From Tenacibaculum sp. 190524A02b (GTDB taxonomy: Bacteria > Bacteroidota > Bacteroidia > Flavobacteriales > Flavobacteriaceae): a DNA stretch of 64,000 nt. Location: contig NZ_OZ038525.1 of assembly GCF_964036645.1 (NCBI RefSeq), positions 4,096,001-4,160,000 of the forward strand, read 5' to 3'. The notes under the pieces are model-generated. The model did not search any database and was not told the DNA's origin. It saw only the letters and a program-made list of their open reading frames with translations. The translations under genes and the position numbers were made by a program. Below, piece after piece: positions 17,109-25,577 of the stretch (position 1 is the stretch's first letter; every line of letters begins with the position of its first letter).

Positions 17109-17595
17109 GCCTTTAAAATATTTAACTTTTGAAATAATAGGTAATATTCTAATATACCTCAGTGGGATATTACCTTTTGTACACGTTTTAGTTGAAGATA
17201 TAAAATTAGAATCTAAATTTTTTGGTTTTTCAAGTATGCATCGATTTCTTTATAGTCTAGGGACTCATGCTAGCTTACTGTTTGTTATTGTTGGTTTTTT
17301 AATACTGTTGCCACTTATAGACAAGGATAATATTAATTATTATAAAAATACTCTTAAATTTTCTTTATTATCTCCTTTTATTTCAGCTATGTTTTTTATG
17401 ACATGGGTATTTATACCTGGAGTTAATTTTAACTTACTTGCTTATGTTTTCATAGGACTTTGTGTTTCTTTTATAGCTGTATATCTTATCTTTAAGTTAA
17501 TGGAATATATAAAATATTTAAAAGTAAATTTTTTATATAAAGAAAAACTTCTCGAAAAAGGAATTGAATATGTAGATTCAAAAATTAACAGTTAA
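17035..17595 (+). CDS. four-TM membrane protein, start uncertain
   Basis: Up to 186 residues. Four hydrophobic helices: LTFEIIGNILIYLSGILPFV, LLFVIVGFLILLPL, LLSPFISAMFFMTWVFI, LLAYVFIGLCVSFIAVYLIF. The only candidate start I see is TTG 17035, inside the preceding lipoprotein gene in another frame; no ATG lies before the first helix. Either translation reinitiates near the lipoprotein stop, or the gene lost its 5' end by recombination next to the lipoprotein. It is directly followed (0 bp) by a coiled-coil gene. Function unknown. Confidence 0.5.
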   Translation: MKTESNKECSLSTKTTSKPLQLKDKPLKYLTFEIIGNILIYLSGILPFVHVLVEDIKLESKFFGFSSMHRFLYSLGTHASLLFVIVGFLILLPLIDKDNINYYKNTLKFSLLSPFISAMFFMTWVFIPGVNFNLLAYVFIGLCVSFIAVYLIFKLMEYIKYLKVNFLYKEKLLEKGIEYVDSKINS

Positions 17596-17871
17596 ATGAA
17601 AAATAAGCAAAAGATTGAGCAATTAAAGAAAAAAATAATTGAGTTAGAAAGAAACTCAATTAATCATGATAAAGGGTATATAAATGATAAAGAATACTCT
17701 GCTTTCCTTAAGAGTGAAATATCGAATTTAAAAAAAGACAAAATACAAGAAATGAAACTTGAAATAGAAAAAGGTGTAAAGGAGGTCAATTTACTTATTC
17801 AGATAAAGCAAAAACTAGAGAGTAACCAAAAGTTAAATGAAAAAGAAAAAAAATTTATATTAAATCTTTAA
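17596..17871 (+). CDS. small coiled-coil protein
   Basis: 91 residues, highly charged and Lys/Glu-rich, almost entirely predicted coiled coil (KIEQLKKKIIELERNSIN, IQEMKLEIEKGVKEVNLLIQ). It begins immediately after the stop of the membrane protein, so it is probably co-translated and a partner of it. Its 3' end overlaps the convergent HTH gene by 12 bp. No recognised family. Confidence 0.55.
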   Translation: MKNKQKIEQLKKKIIELERNSINHDKGYINDKEYSAFLKSEISNLKKDKIQEMKLEIEKGVKEVNLLIQIKQKLESNQKLNEKEKKFILNL

Positions 17872-18258
17872 TTTAATTTCTCTTTTAAGAAATTCTTTAG
17901 CCTTTTCTATGGCTAGTTTTTCAATCCATATTTTTATCACTTCATTATTTAAAATACGATCTTTATTCTTGAGGATATATAAAGATAACTCATCATCAGT
18001 GATATTATCAAATTTATTATTAACTTCTATTGGAAGTTGAAAGTTTTTATTTTCAGAAACATACTTTTCTAAATCTTTTTGAGCATTAAATTTTTCAGAT
18101 ATTATTAATACCTGATTAATAGATATGGTTTTATTTTTAATAGCCTTACTTATACCAACATCACTGTATTTAATTGCTTCTCCAAGCCTAGTATAGCTAA
18201 TTTTATTTTCTGATTTAAATTTTAAAAGCCATTCAATATATAAATCAATATTAACCAT
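17860..18258 (-). CDS. HTH DNA-binding protein (XRE-like)
   Basis: 132 residues. The N-terminal HTH fits a cI/XRE fold: LLKFKSENKISYTRLGEAIK, SDVGISKAIKNKTISINQVL. A helical C-terminus ends KAKEFLKREIKLKI. Transcribed from the region at 18259-18330, which has an inverted repeat (CTAACTTTT/AAAGTTAG), likely its own operator. Candidate regulator of neighbouring cargo. Confidence 0.65.
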   Translation of the reverse strand: MVNIDLYIEWLLKFKSENKISYTRLGEAIKYSDVGISKAIKNKTISINQVLIISEKFNAQKDLEKYVSENKNFQLPIEVNNKFDNITDDELSLYILKNKDRILNNEVIKIWIEKLAIEKAKEFLKREIKLKI

Positions 18259-18281
18259 ATCTATAATTAAAAATAAATAAA

Positions 18282-18325
18282 AACTAACTTTTTTGTTTGT
18301 AAAGTTAGAAAAGTTTGTATATTTG
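18282..18325. promoter_or_regulatory. promoter/operator region of the HTH gene and rightward transcript
   Basis: ACTAACTTT...AAAGTTAG is an inverted repeat upstream of the minus-strand HTH gene. A rightward Bacteroidota promoter fits TTTG, 18-bp spacer, TATATTTG ending near 18325. It would drive the small ORF at 18478 and the structured RNA region that follows. Confidence 0.5.
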
Positions 18326-18477
18326 TATTGTTATCTAATAACAACAAATATATGTAAATATAACCTTATAAGAGGTACAGGCATGTTTACAATAAAAGAA
18401 TAAAGAAAGTAACCTTATTAATAACTAAAAAATGTTTATCAACCACCCAAACCATCAACAACCAATCCCCATGCTTT

Positions 18478-18657
18478 ATGAAAACAACCATACTTCACAA
18501 TCATTACAGATTGTTAGCTATTGTAGAAGCCTATCCCAGTGTGTATAGTGACGATTTACAAAATGTAGTATTGCAAAAGGAAATCATTGATACGTTGAGT
18601 GACGCCCATGAAATACAAAAACAAGGAGGAACACCTTTTTTTATATTTCCAAATTAG
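18478..18657 (+). CDS. small hypothetical protein
   Basis: 59 residues from ATG 18478 to TAG 18655-18657: MKTTILHNHYRLLAIVEAYP, then a helical middle and an end with HEIQKQGGTPFFIFPN. No signal peptide or known motif. It follows a plausible rightward promoter near 18300 and is the only credible coding frame in 18259-19022. The downstream RNA-like region could be its 3' UTR. Low-confidence gene. Confidence 0.4.
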   Translation: MKTTILHNHYRLLAIVEAYPSVYSDDLQNVVLQKEIIDTLSDAHEIQKQGGTPFFIFPN

Positions 18658-18719
18658 ACTAGTGTCTTATGAATTTAGAAAGGTATTTATAATAAACACT
18701 AGCCGATTTTTCCCTGCAA

Positions 18720-18855
18720 CAGGTCAACTATTAGGTGTGCTTTGTGTTTGGTTTAGTACACAATATCGGTTGCACGCCTTTTGGTTGACTAAACTACACA
18801 ATTAAAAGCATTCCTATGTTATCGAATCCTTAAGAAACATAGGAGGCTTTTTCCT
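18720..18855 (+). ncRNA. candidate structured RNA with pseudoknot, ended by terminator
   Basis: Nested stems GTCAAC 18723-18728 / GTTGAC 18784-18789, AGGTGTGC 18733-18740 / GCACGCCT 18772-18779 and TTGTGT 18742-18747 / ACACAA 18758-18763 form one long hairpin. Its apical loop holds GTTTAGT (18751-18757), complementary to ACTAAAC (18788-18794) just 3' of the hairpin. It ends with an intrinsic terminator, CCTATGTT 18813-18820 / AACATAGG 18836-18843 plus a T-run. Could instead be the 3' UTR of the small ORF at 18478. The rest of the gap to 19022 shows no gene. Confidence 0.45.
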
Positions 18856-19022
18856 AGAATCGCATTTTTAACTAATTAACATTTCTTTAACATAAATCAG
18901 CTAAAAAAGACTGAAAACGGCTAAAAAGTAACTTTTTCGATTACTTTTTGTAATGGAAAAAAGTACCTCTTTTACAAAAGGGCTATTTAATTTTGCCTTT
19001 AAACTTTAAAAAATTTAATATC

Positions 19023-20453
19023 ATGAGAAAAAGAACACACCTGTTAGGTGTCATCGCTTTGTGCCTTGCTCATAACTTTACCAATGCACAAACCACAACA
19101 ACAGATTGTAATGTAAATGTGCAAAGAGCCATATACTATTTAGAGGGCAACACCTATTATAAAAAAGATGAAAAAAAGGCTTTACAATTATTGAAGCCAT
19201 GTATAGAAACGCAAAACGATTATGCGCAACTTATCAAAGCTAGACTTTTATTAAATAGTAACGAAGAAACTCAATACCAAGAAGCCTTTAAATTATTAAA
19301 AGCCTCTGCTGAGCAAGGTAATATAGTTGCTATGGCAGATTTAGCAGAGTTATACAAATATGGTAAAGGTTGTAATTTAAACTTTAACAAAGCTAAAAAA
19401 TGGTACACCAAAGCGCAGGCTTTAGGTAATGATAAAGCTGCTTATAGTCTAGGCTATCTACATTTGAAAGGCTTAGGAAATACTAAACAAGATTACACCG
19501 AGGCGGTAAAATGGTTTGAAAAAAGCAATTACCCTATGGCTAAGTACTGGCTAGGTGTTTGTAATTATTTTGGCTATGGAACTCCTAAAAATATAGCAAA
19601 AGCCAATGAACTGTTAGATACTAATTTTAATGAGCTTGTAAATAATAGTGTAATAACCCAAAGCAATAAGGAAGTTGAACAAAATAAAATTCAACTATCT
19701 GGGATTAATCCCAATACTACTTTTGAGGCAACTTTAAGTAACACCGATTTAAAAGGAACATGGCAAGGTAGCATGTTACTATTAGATTGGTCAAAAAAAC
19801 ATATAGAACATAGTATTCCTGTAAGTTTAACTTTTACAGAAGAAAAAGATAATGGAACACTACAGACTATTTGGAAAATTAACAACAAAGAAATTACGCC
19901 TGATTTTACACAAATAGAAAACAGTTTATATTACGATAATTTTACGCTAAACCTACCACACACTACCTTAAAAAAGGATATTCCTAATATTTTATCTCAT
20001 ACCATTTTAGAAGCCAGTTACCAATTAAAAACGTTAGCAGGCAGAAGCTATTTAACGGGAAATATAGAAACACATATCCCTGCTTGGAAAGAACAAGGTG
20101 TACCTATGCGATTTGTACTGACTAAAAAAGAAGTAGTAGACAATGCAGATACTGAACTATCAGAAGAAGCAATCCAAGCATTAGCTGCACAAAAAAATGA
20201 TTTTATACAGTTATATCCGAATCCTTTTGAAAAGGATTTAATAGTCTCTTATGACCTAGCTACCAATCAAACTACCGAGGTAAAGATTGCTGATATTAAT
20301 GGAAATAATGAACGTATTGTAAGACCTACTGAATTACAAGAGGCAGGAACACATCGTTATTTTATAGAAGCTACTGATTTACCAAGTGGACTGTATGTAG
20401 TTACCGTTACCACAAACAACAAAAGAAACACTAAAATAATTGTAAAAAATTAA
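19023..20453 (+). CDS. secreted Sel1-repeat protein with T9SS type A sorting domain
   Basis: 476 residues from ATG 19023, which starts a clean signal peptide MRKRTHLLGVIALCLAHNFT; the frame extends upstream to 18993 without one. Residues about 40-190 are Sel1-like repeats (ADLAELYKYGKGCNLNFNKA, AYSLGYLHLKGLG, YWLGVCNYFGYGTPKN). About 220-360 is a beta-rich domain opening with LKGTWQGSMLLLDWSKKH. The last ~90 residues are a type IX sorting domain (IQLYPNPFEKDLIVSYDL, LPSGLYVVTVTT, TKIIVKN). It lies 11 bp upstream of the HNH toxin gene and is probably exported with or for it. Confidence 0.8.
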   Translation: MRKRTHLLGVIALCLAHNFTNAQTTTTDCNVNVQRAIYYLEGNTYYKKDEKKALQLLKPCIETQNDYAQLIKARLLLNSNEETQYQEAFKLLKASAEQGNIVAMADLAELYKYGKGCNLNFNKAKKWYTKAQALGNDKAAYSLGYLHLKGLGNTKQDYTEAVKWFEKSNYPMAKYWLGVCNYFGYGTPKNIAKANELLDTNFNELVNNSVITQSNKEVEQNKIQLSGINPNTTFEATLSNTDLKGTWQGSMLLLDWSKKHIEHSIPVSLTFTEEKDNGTLQTIWKINNKEITPDFTQIENSLYYDNFTLNLPHTTLKKDIPNILSHTILEASYQLKTLAGRSYLTGNIETHIPAWKEQGVPMRFVLTKKEVVDNADTELSEEAIQALAAQKNDFIQLYPNPFEKDLIVSYDLATNQTTEVKIADINGNNERIVRPTELQEAGTHRYFIEATDLPSGLYVVTVTTNNKRNTKIIVKN

Positions 20454-20464
20454 ATAAGAAAAAG

Positions 20465-23212
20465 ATGAAAAAAATACTATTTATAGCACTTGTACTAGTT
20501 GCTACTTTATATAATGTAAATACACAAGCCCAACAAAGAGGTGGCGGAAATATTGGTGTAGATCGTCCTATAGAACCTGATCATCCAGGAGATCCAGGAA
20601 CTCCAATACCTGATCCTAATCCTGATGACAAAGTACCTGATGAGTTTACTGGTGGCGGTGTTAAAGGTAGCGGAGGTAGCATTGGAGGTATTTCTGGAGG
20701 ATTAAATAATAGTAGCAATGATTGTGAGTGTGATGTAAACGATATAAGTTTTGAGTTTACAACAAACCCAAGCATTAACACACTATTATTAAACCAACAA
20801 TTAACAAGAGCAGCATGGAATAAGGAGTATAACAAATGGTTTGACAGACAAAAAACTGATGTAATGAAACCAGCCATAGAAAAACTCTTTAATCAAAAGT
20901 TCTTCAGCTTTGATGCCGCTAAGCAAGCCTTATTTATTAAAGCTGAAAAAAATATATACCCAGCAGCAGCATATCCTGTTAAGGTAAAATACAATAGAGA
21001 AAAAAACACCCTAACACCTAAAAACAAAACGTATTTAAAAGAACTTAAAGCTTTGCATTTTCGTGAAAACGAGATTAAGAATGGAAGTGTAAACAATTCT
21101 TTTTATCCAGATTTTAAAATAGGTAGTACCCCTCTAAAAAATATTAGAGATGTGCATACCATACAAAATCTTCGTAATACTATTATTAGAAACTTTGAAC
21201 CCAATGAAGCTAGACTACACATTGTAAGTGATGTAATTAATATGCTGTACAATAATATGGGAGACACTCCTGTGTACAACAGCTATTTATTAAGTAAAAA
21301 ACAAAATTTCTATAACAAAACTAAAGACAACATGGACAAAGTAGATTTTTTACAATACTTTGTTTTTGGAGAAATGTATAGAAATTTACCTGCTCCTATA
21401 GCGAGTAGCGCTACCTTTCAAAGCCTTGCTTCTAAATTTGCAGATCAAACACAAAATGCGCAATCAATAGAAAAATATGCTTTGGAACGTAGAACAGGCG
21501 GGTTATCTGTTTTTGATAAAGATTATTGGAAAAAAATATTAGAAGGTTATAAAACATCAAACCCGTTTTATATTTTTAACCCTCAGCAATATACTAAAGA
21601 CTTAGCGCATTTAACTTTTCAAGCTCAAAACGAACATAGATCCCAAAAAGCAAGGGCTTTAAATGTTAAATTAAAATCTACTTCAATTGGTAGTGGTATA
21701 GGTGTAGATGATATTACTAGAAGCCTAAATATTACTGATCCTGACCAACGTACTTGGTTAAATGCCAGTCCACAAAGAGCATATCATTTTAAGGCAGCTA
21801 TACAACGCTACAAAATTGCTTTAAGTAATTTAGAATATGGCAATACTCCTGGTGGTGGTTTAAACTTAGGTGGTAGTAGTAGCAGTCTTATTGTTCAATC
21901 TGATTCACCTGACTATATAAAAGATGTAATTAAAGCTGGTGGATTGGTTGTAAAAATGATGCGTGAAGTTGGTATTACAAACGAACAACAAAAGCGTTTT
22001 TTATATGATAATTCACACGAAGCTAATCAAATTGTAAAATTTGTTAATGATAATAAGGTTAGTGGTAGTATTCCTAGTGATGTAAAAGACTTTGTAAAAC
22101 AAATTACAGATATTGTAAAAAACACCTATTTAAAAGATAAAGCCAAACATTTTGTTAATGGTCAATTAGAATTAGAAAAAGAAACTAGAAATATTCCATG
22201 GAGAGCTAGTTCTGGTACTTTAGAAGGGAATCCACACTTAAAGTTTACACATGTATATCATGATCATGCAAGAACACAGTCCTATTTTAAAATGACTGAT
22301 GGTTCTGTTATTGTCGCTAGTGGTATAGAAAAAAAAGTGTCTAACTCGGGGGATTTAATAGATAAGTATAGGGATAATTCTAATATGCCTATGAATGAAA
22401 GGTTCTATTACATAAAATTAGCAAATGGAGAACCATGGTCAGAAATGCTTTTTAACCCAAGTAATTTAGGAGGTGAGCTTGAAGACCTTTTTAAACTGGC
22501 AGGAGTTGAACTAGGTAAAAGTCTTGGTCGTTATGTAATACCTATTGAAGATGTTAAAATACTGATTGACGGAAGAGATTTTGACGGACAACAAATAGCT
22601 AGATGGAAAGCGGCTGGAAGCTTGTTGCTAGAAGTTGCTCAGATAGGAAAAGTAGCAGTAGTTACTAAAAAAGTTTTTGTTATTGTTAATAAAGTTGCCA
22701 GCACAAGTAAAACGTGGGGTGCTGTTTCACAAGCTGGGGGTAAAATCATAGCTTTTGGTTTAAAAAAATCGGGTGAAGCTGCAAATGTTTTAAAAAATGC
22801 TCGTAAAATTGCAGGAAAAGCTATAGGTCATGGTGTAGAGATTAAAGGAAAATGGTTAAAAGGATCTCATGGCAATGCTGGTTTCTTTCCTAAGGAAATA
22901 GCAGACAAAATGAGAAATAAAACATATAGTAGCTTTGATAGTTTTAGAATAGATTTTTGGAAAAATGTTGGAAATTCACCTAACTTAGCTAATCAGTTTA
23001 GTAGCTCAAATATTTCAAGAATGAAAAGTGGATTAGCTCCTAAAGTAGCCTCTAGTCAACAAATAAAAGGGCAAACATCGTATGTTTTGCATCATAAAAC
23101 CCCTATAAATAGAGGTGGTGCGGTTTACGATGTTGATAATTTAGTTATTGTTACCCCGAAATACCACAAAGAAATACTTTTACCAGAGTATCACTATGGT
23201 TACGGTTATTAA
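20465..23212 (+). CDS. secreted polymorphic toxin with C-terminal HNH nuclease domain
   Basis: 915 residues. Signal peptide MKKILFIALVLVATLYNVNT, then a Gly/Pro/Asp-rich linker and a long region of unknown fold (about 85-560). A beta-rich stretch with HLKFTHVYHDHARTQSYF and a helical pre-toxin region follow. The last ~45 residues hold an HNH-type nuclease: YVLHHKTPINRGGAVYDVDN and LVIVTPKYHKEIL (about 870-905), with the His-His, Asn and His expected for a zinc/metal finger nuclease of the colicin/pyocin style. An immunity-like gene starts 14 bp later. There is no T9SS tail on this protein itself, unlike the upstream Sel1 protein. The target is probably DNA of neighbouring cells (inference). 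Confidence 0.8.
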   Translation: MKKILFIALVLVATLYNVNTQAQQRGGGNIGVDRPIEPDHPGDPGTPIPDPNPDDKVPDEFTGGGVKGSGGSIGGISGGLNNSSNDCECDVNDISFEFTTNPSINTLLLNQQLTRAAWNKEYNKWFDRQKTDVMKPAIEKLFNQKFFSFDAAKQALFIKAEKNIYPAAAYPVKVKYNREKNTLTPKNKTYLKELKALHFRENEIKNGSVNNSFYPDFKIGSTPLKNIRDVHTIQNLRNTIIRNFEPNEARLHIVSDVINMLYNNMGDTPVYNSYLLSKKQNFYNKTKDNMDKVDFLQYFVFGEMYRNLPAPIASSATFQSLASKFADQTQNAQSIEKYALERRTGGLSVFDKDYWKKILEGYKTSNPFYIFNPQQYTKDLAHLTFQAQNEHRSQKARALNVKLKSTSIGSGIGVDDITRSLNITDPDQRTWLNASPQRAYHFKAAIQRYKIALSNLEYGNTPGGGLNLGGSSSSLIVQSDSPDYIKDVIKAGGLVVKMMREVGITNEQQKRFLYDNSHEANQIVKFVNDNKVSGSIPSDVKDFVKQITDIVKNTYLKDKAKHFVNGQLELEKETRNIPWRASSGTLEGNPHLKFTHVYHDHARTQSYFKMTDGSVIVASGIEKKVSNSGDLIDKYRDNSNMPMNERFYYIKLANGEPWSEMLFNPSNLGGELEDLFKLAGVELGKSLGRYVIPIEDVKILIDGRDFDGQQIARWKAAGSLLLEVAQIGKVAVVTKKVFVIVNKVASTSKTWGAVSQAGGKIIAFGLKKSGEAANVLKNARKIAGKAIGHGVEIKGKWLKGSHGNAGFFPKEIADKMRNKTYSSFDSFRIDFWKNVGNSPNLANQFSSSNISRMKSGLAPKVASSQQIKGQTSYVLHHKTPINRGGAVYDVDNLVIVTPKYHKEILLPEYHYGYGY

Positions 23213-23226
23213 ATAAATCAAAATTT

Positions 23227-23634
23227 ATGGAAAAAAGTAAACTATTAAAAGAAATTATAATTAATTACGAAAATAGCTCAATTAGTATAGAAACCGCTAT
23301 TTCTGAAATCAACAAAATAGCAACGATTCATCTTGATGCTTATAGTTTAGATAACTACTGGAAATCTGAAAGCCTTGATAATTTTATTAATAGACTTTTG
23401 GCTTCTCCTATAGAAAACTGGAAAGAAATTAATGATAAAGAAGCCATTATTCTTATTAAAGAAATTGTAGAAAATTTAGGTAATGATGCTTTAATTGAGA
23501 AAAATACTTCTGCTCTTGAAAAGAGATACTCCAAAACTTCTGGAGTTCTATCTGATTGGATATTTATTGACGGGGTTACTGACACTAATATACTTTTAGA
23601 GAAGCTTAAAAAAGATGATGTAATAAAATTATAG
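23227..23634 (+). CDS. candidate immunity protein for the HNH toxin
   Basis: 135 residues, acidic, soluble, helical (LLKEIIINYENSSISIETAI, ENWKEINDKEAIILIKEIVE). It starts 14 bp after the HNH toxin and is followed by a perfect terminator, so toxin and immunity form the end of one unit. No family recognised. A small acidic protein right after a nuclease toxin is the normal immunity arrangement; its action would be to bind the nuclease domain in the producer cytoplasm. Confidence 0.7.
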   Translation: MEKSKLLKEIIINYENSSISIETAISEINKIATIHLDAYSLDNYWKSESLDNFINRLLASPIENWKEINDKEAIILIKEIVENLGNDALIEKNTSALEKRYSKTSGVLSDWIFIDGVTDTNILLEKLKKDDVIKL

Positions 23635-23660
23635 TTATATCAACAAACTTGTTACCTATT

Positions 23661-23690
23661 AAACACAGCCCACAAAAATGGGCTGTGTTT
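23661..23690 (+). terminator. intrinsic terminator of the HNH toxin operon
   Basis: Perfect 12-bp stem AAACACAGCCCA (23661-23672) / TGGGCTGTGTTT (23679-23690) with a 6-nt loop. Confidence 0.9.
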
Positions 23691-23725
23691 AAATAAAAAG
23701 ATGTTAATTTTTAAGAAAAAGAATA

Positions 23726-24178
23726 ATGAAAGAAACAGAAAATATCCAAAAAGAATTTATTGAAGAAGCAATCTACAATGCAGAAAAAATTATAGAAGCT
23801 TTTAATGATAGACTTAATGGTGCATTAGACTACAGTGTTAAAAGTTTAGAAGTAATAGACAATGATTTGCTAAGCCTATTTCATGAAAATTTACACGATG
23901 TAGATGAGGCTATGAAAGAAGACGCTATTGCCCAATTTGGTAGTTATATTTTTGAAGTAGCAAGAAGAAACTATGGAGGTAAATATTATTGGCATGAACA
24001 ATTAGATCAACCTATCTTAGTAACAGGTCAGCCTGATTTTGAAATATCAATTTTAGCCTTTGAAAAAGTAAAACAACGTATTGAAAATGGCTATGAAGAC
24101 AATATTCCTTTCTTTTTTAAAGGCTATATTCAAAAAGTGGCTACAGCCAAAACAGGAGATAAAGAACTTATTTGCTAG
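23726..24178 (+). CDS. hypothetical cytoplasmic protein
   Basis: 150 residues, acidic, no signal peptide. Helical N-terminal half (NIQKEFIEEAIYNAEKIIEA) and a C-terminal part with YGGKYYWHEQLDQPILVTGQ and IPFFFKGYIQKVATAK. I do not recognise the family. It sits after the HNH toxin/immunity terminator and 46 bp before a signal-peptide-bearing ExbD-like protein. It could be a further immunity-type protein; no direct evidence. Confidence 0.5.
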   Translation: MKETENIQKEFIEEAIYNAEKIIEAFNDRLNGALDYSVKSLEVIDNDLLSLFHENLHDVDEAMKEDAIAQFGSYIFEVARRNYGGKYYWHEQLDQPILVTGQPDFEISILAFEKVKQRIENGYEDNIPFFFKGYIQKVATAKTGDKELIC

Positions 24179-24224
24179 TTATCTCATAAACTAAATACCA
24201 CATATTTTAAAAACTAAATGAATA

Positions 24225-25064
24225 ATGAAAAAAACACTATTTTTCATAATAATATTATTATTCAATAATTTATGTTTTGCTCAAAAACAAACTATAGTAT
24301 TACCTAACGATAATGAGTTTAACATAGATTTCAATCAAGTAACTTATTTTATAAGTATATACATAGATAAAAATGGAAATACCTATATAGAAAATCAAGA
24401 AGCTTCCATAAAACAAATCGGTATTATTCTTTTCAGAGAAAAGCTAAAACAGCCTTTTAAATTCAGAAACTCTATGCAAGTACATATACTTGCTGATATT
24501 AACACTGATTTTTCTTTTGTAGATAGTTTAAAAACACAAATTAGTAGCGCAGGAATCAATAGTGTTATATACAGAACCAACAGTATTGAAGATATCACTA
24601 GTGGTTTGCGTTTAAAAAATGTGAAGTCTTTAAATTATTTAAAAGAACCAATAAAAGAATCCAACAGTGAACAAGAGGAGGTTTTCGAAGAAATTATAGA
24701 ACTATCTGTTTCCCCTATTATTCAACTTCATGAAGATTTATACAATCAAAAATTTGAAAAGGTACAAAGCAGTTTATCAAATTTTAGATACAAGGTAGTT
24801 GAAATATTAGACAACAATAAGCTTAAAATTGACGGTAACGTTTATACCACAAACGATAACGTAAAATTTAAAGAAATTATCGAGTCCTTAGATGTATACT
24901 TTTTAAAATGTAATAAAAATATAGACTATAAGGATTATTTTAATGCTATTGCTTTTATCATAAAAACATACAGGAAAGAAAAAGTAGACATTCCTTTTAT
25001 TGAAATTTCAGAAGAACTTCAAAAATCATTAGATAAACAAAATTTTAAATTAAAAAAGGACTAA
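24225..25064 (+). CDS. secreted protein with ExbD/TolR-like periplasmic region
   Basis: 279 residues. Signal peptide MKKTLFFIIILLFNNLCFA. Residues about 40-130 follow the ExbD/TolR periplasmic pattern: a strand ISIYIDKNGNTYIENQEASI, a helix, a strand VHILADINTDFSFVDSLKTQ and IKSVIYRT-like SAGINSVIYRTNS. The C-terminal ~150 residues are helical with unknown function. Unlike ExbD it has a cleavable-looking signal rather than a cytoplasmic N-terminus plus TM anchor, and no ExbB is nearby. Role unknown. Confidence 0.6.
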   Translation: MKKTLFFIIILLFNNLCFAQKQTIVLPNDNEFNIDFNQVTYFISIYIDKNGNTYIENQEASIKQIGIILFREKLKQPFKFRNSMQVHILADINTDFSFVDSLKTQISSAGINSVIYRTNSIEDITSGLRLKNVKSLNYLKEPIKESNSEQEEVFEEIIELSVSPIIQLHEDLYNQKFEKVQSSLSNFRYKVVEILDNNKLKIDGNVYTTNDNVKFKEIIESLDVYFLKCNKNIDYKDYFNAIAFIIKTYRKEKVDIPFIEISEELQKSLDKQNFKLKKD

Positions 25065-25074
25065 CTTATTTCAC

Positions 25075-25392
25075 TTAAAAAACCTTTAGCTCTTGTGTGA
25101 TTTCTTTAAGCACCATATCGACATGTAAACGAGTTAAAGCAATCCAATTATTGTCATCTGGTTCAAGACTTATTTGTTTCTTGTTATTGAGATAAAATTT
25201 GTAAGCATCTACCCCTAACAATTGAGAGAGGTCTAACTCATCTAATTCTGATGAACAAAAATCATCAAAGAAAGAGTTAATAATGTCTGTGTTTTCAAAA
25301 TTATTAAGAACTTGATTTGCTATAGCAGCTTTAGTTGGATTGCTTCCATTGGTATAAGCTACTAACATTTTAATCTGTTTTTGGGTTGTCAT
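25075..25392 (-). CDS. small hypothetical protein of the element core
   Basis: 105 residues from ATG 25392 (MTTQKQIKMLVAYTNGSN). The longer frame from 25467 runs through the conserved structured element S2 and is rejected. Soluble, with a NPTKAAIANQVLNNFENTDI helix pair that could be HTH-like, and an acidic middle (SSELDELDLSQLLG). Element S2 ends 21 bp before its start codon and reads in the same direction, so this gene may be controlled by it. Last gene of the minus-strand block 25075-28958. Confidence 0.55.
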   Translation of the reverse strand: MTTQKQIKMLVAYTNGSNPTKAAIANQVLNNFENTDIINSFFDDFCSSELDELDLSQLLGVDAYKFYLNNKKQISLEPDDNNWIALTRLHVDMVLKEITQELKVF

Positions 25393-25413
25393 ATTATATT
25401 TGGACACCAAAAA

Positions 25414-25505
25414 GAGACAACAGAAAAAAGATCTAAATTGCTCAATAAAAACCCTCTGTTGCCTCATTTTGGCATTTAGACCGAATAAAAGTTTTAATTG
25501 AGCAA
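25414..25505 (-). repeat. structured element S2, second copy of the interleaved complementary element
   Basis: On the minus strand, in order: X 25505-25491, C 25482-25474, B 25465-25456 (GAGGCAACAG), then X' 25452-25438 (14 of 15 complementary to X), C' 25438-25430 (9 bp, one G-T) and B' 25423-25414 (CTGTTGTCTC, one G-T) followed by TTTTT. The layout is identical to S1 at 5041-5139. X and C differ in sequence but keep their pairing, and the B/B' pair swaps G-C for A-T. It lies immediately upstream of the gene at 25075-25392, as a leader attenuator would. Confidence 0.7.
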
Positions 25506-25577
25506 GTTTAGTATATATAAATACCCAATAACTAGCAAGAGTTAAAAAAACACCCTTTCAGGTGTTTTCATATTCAG

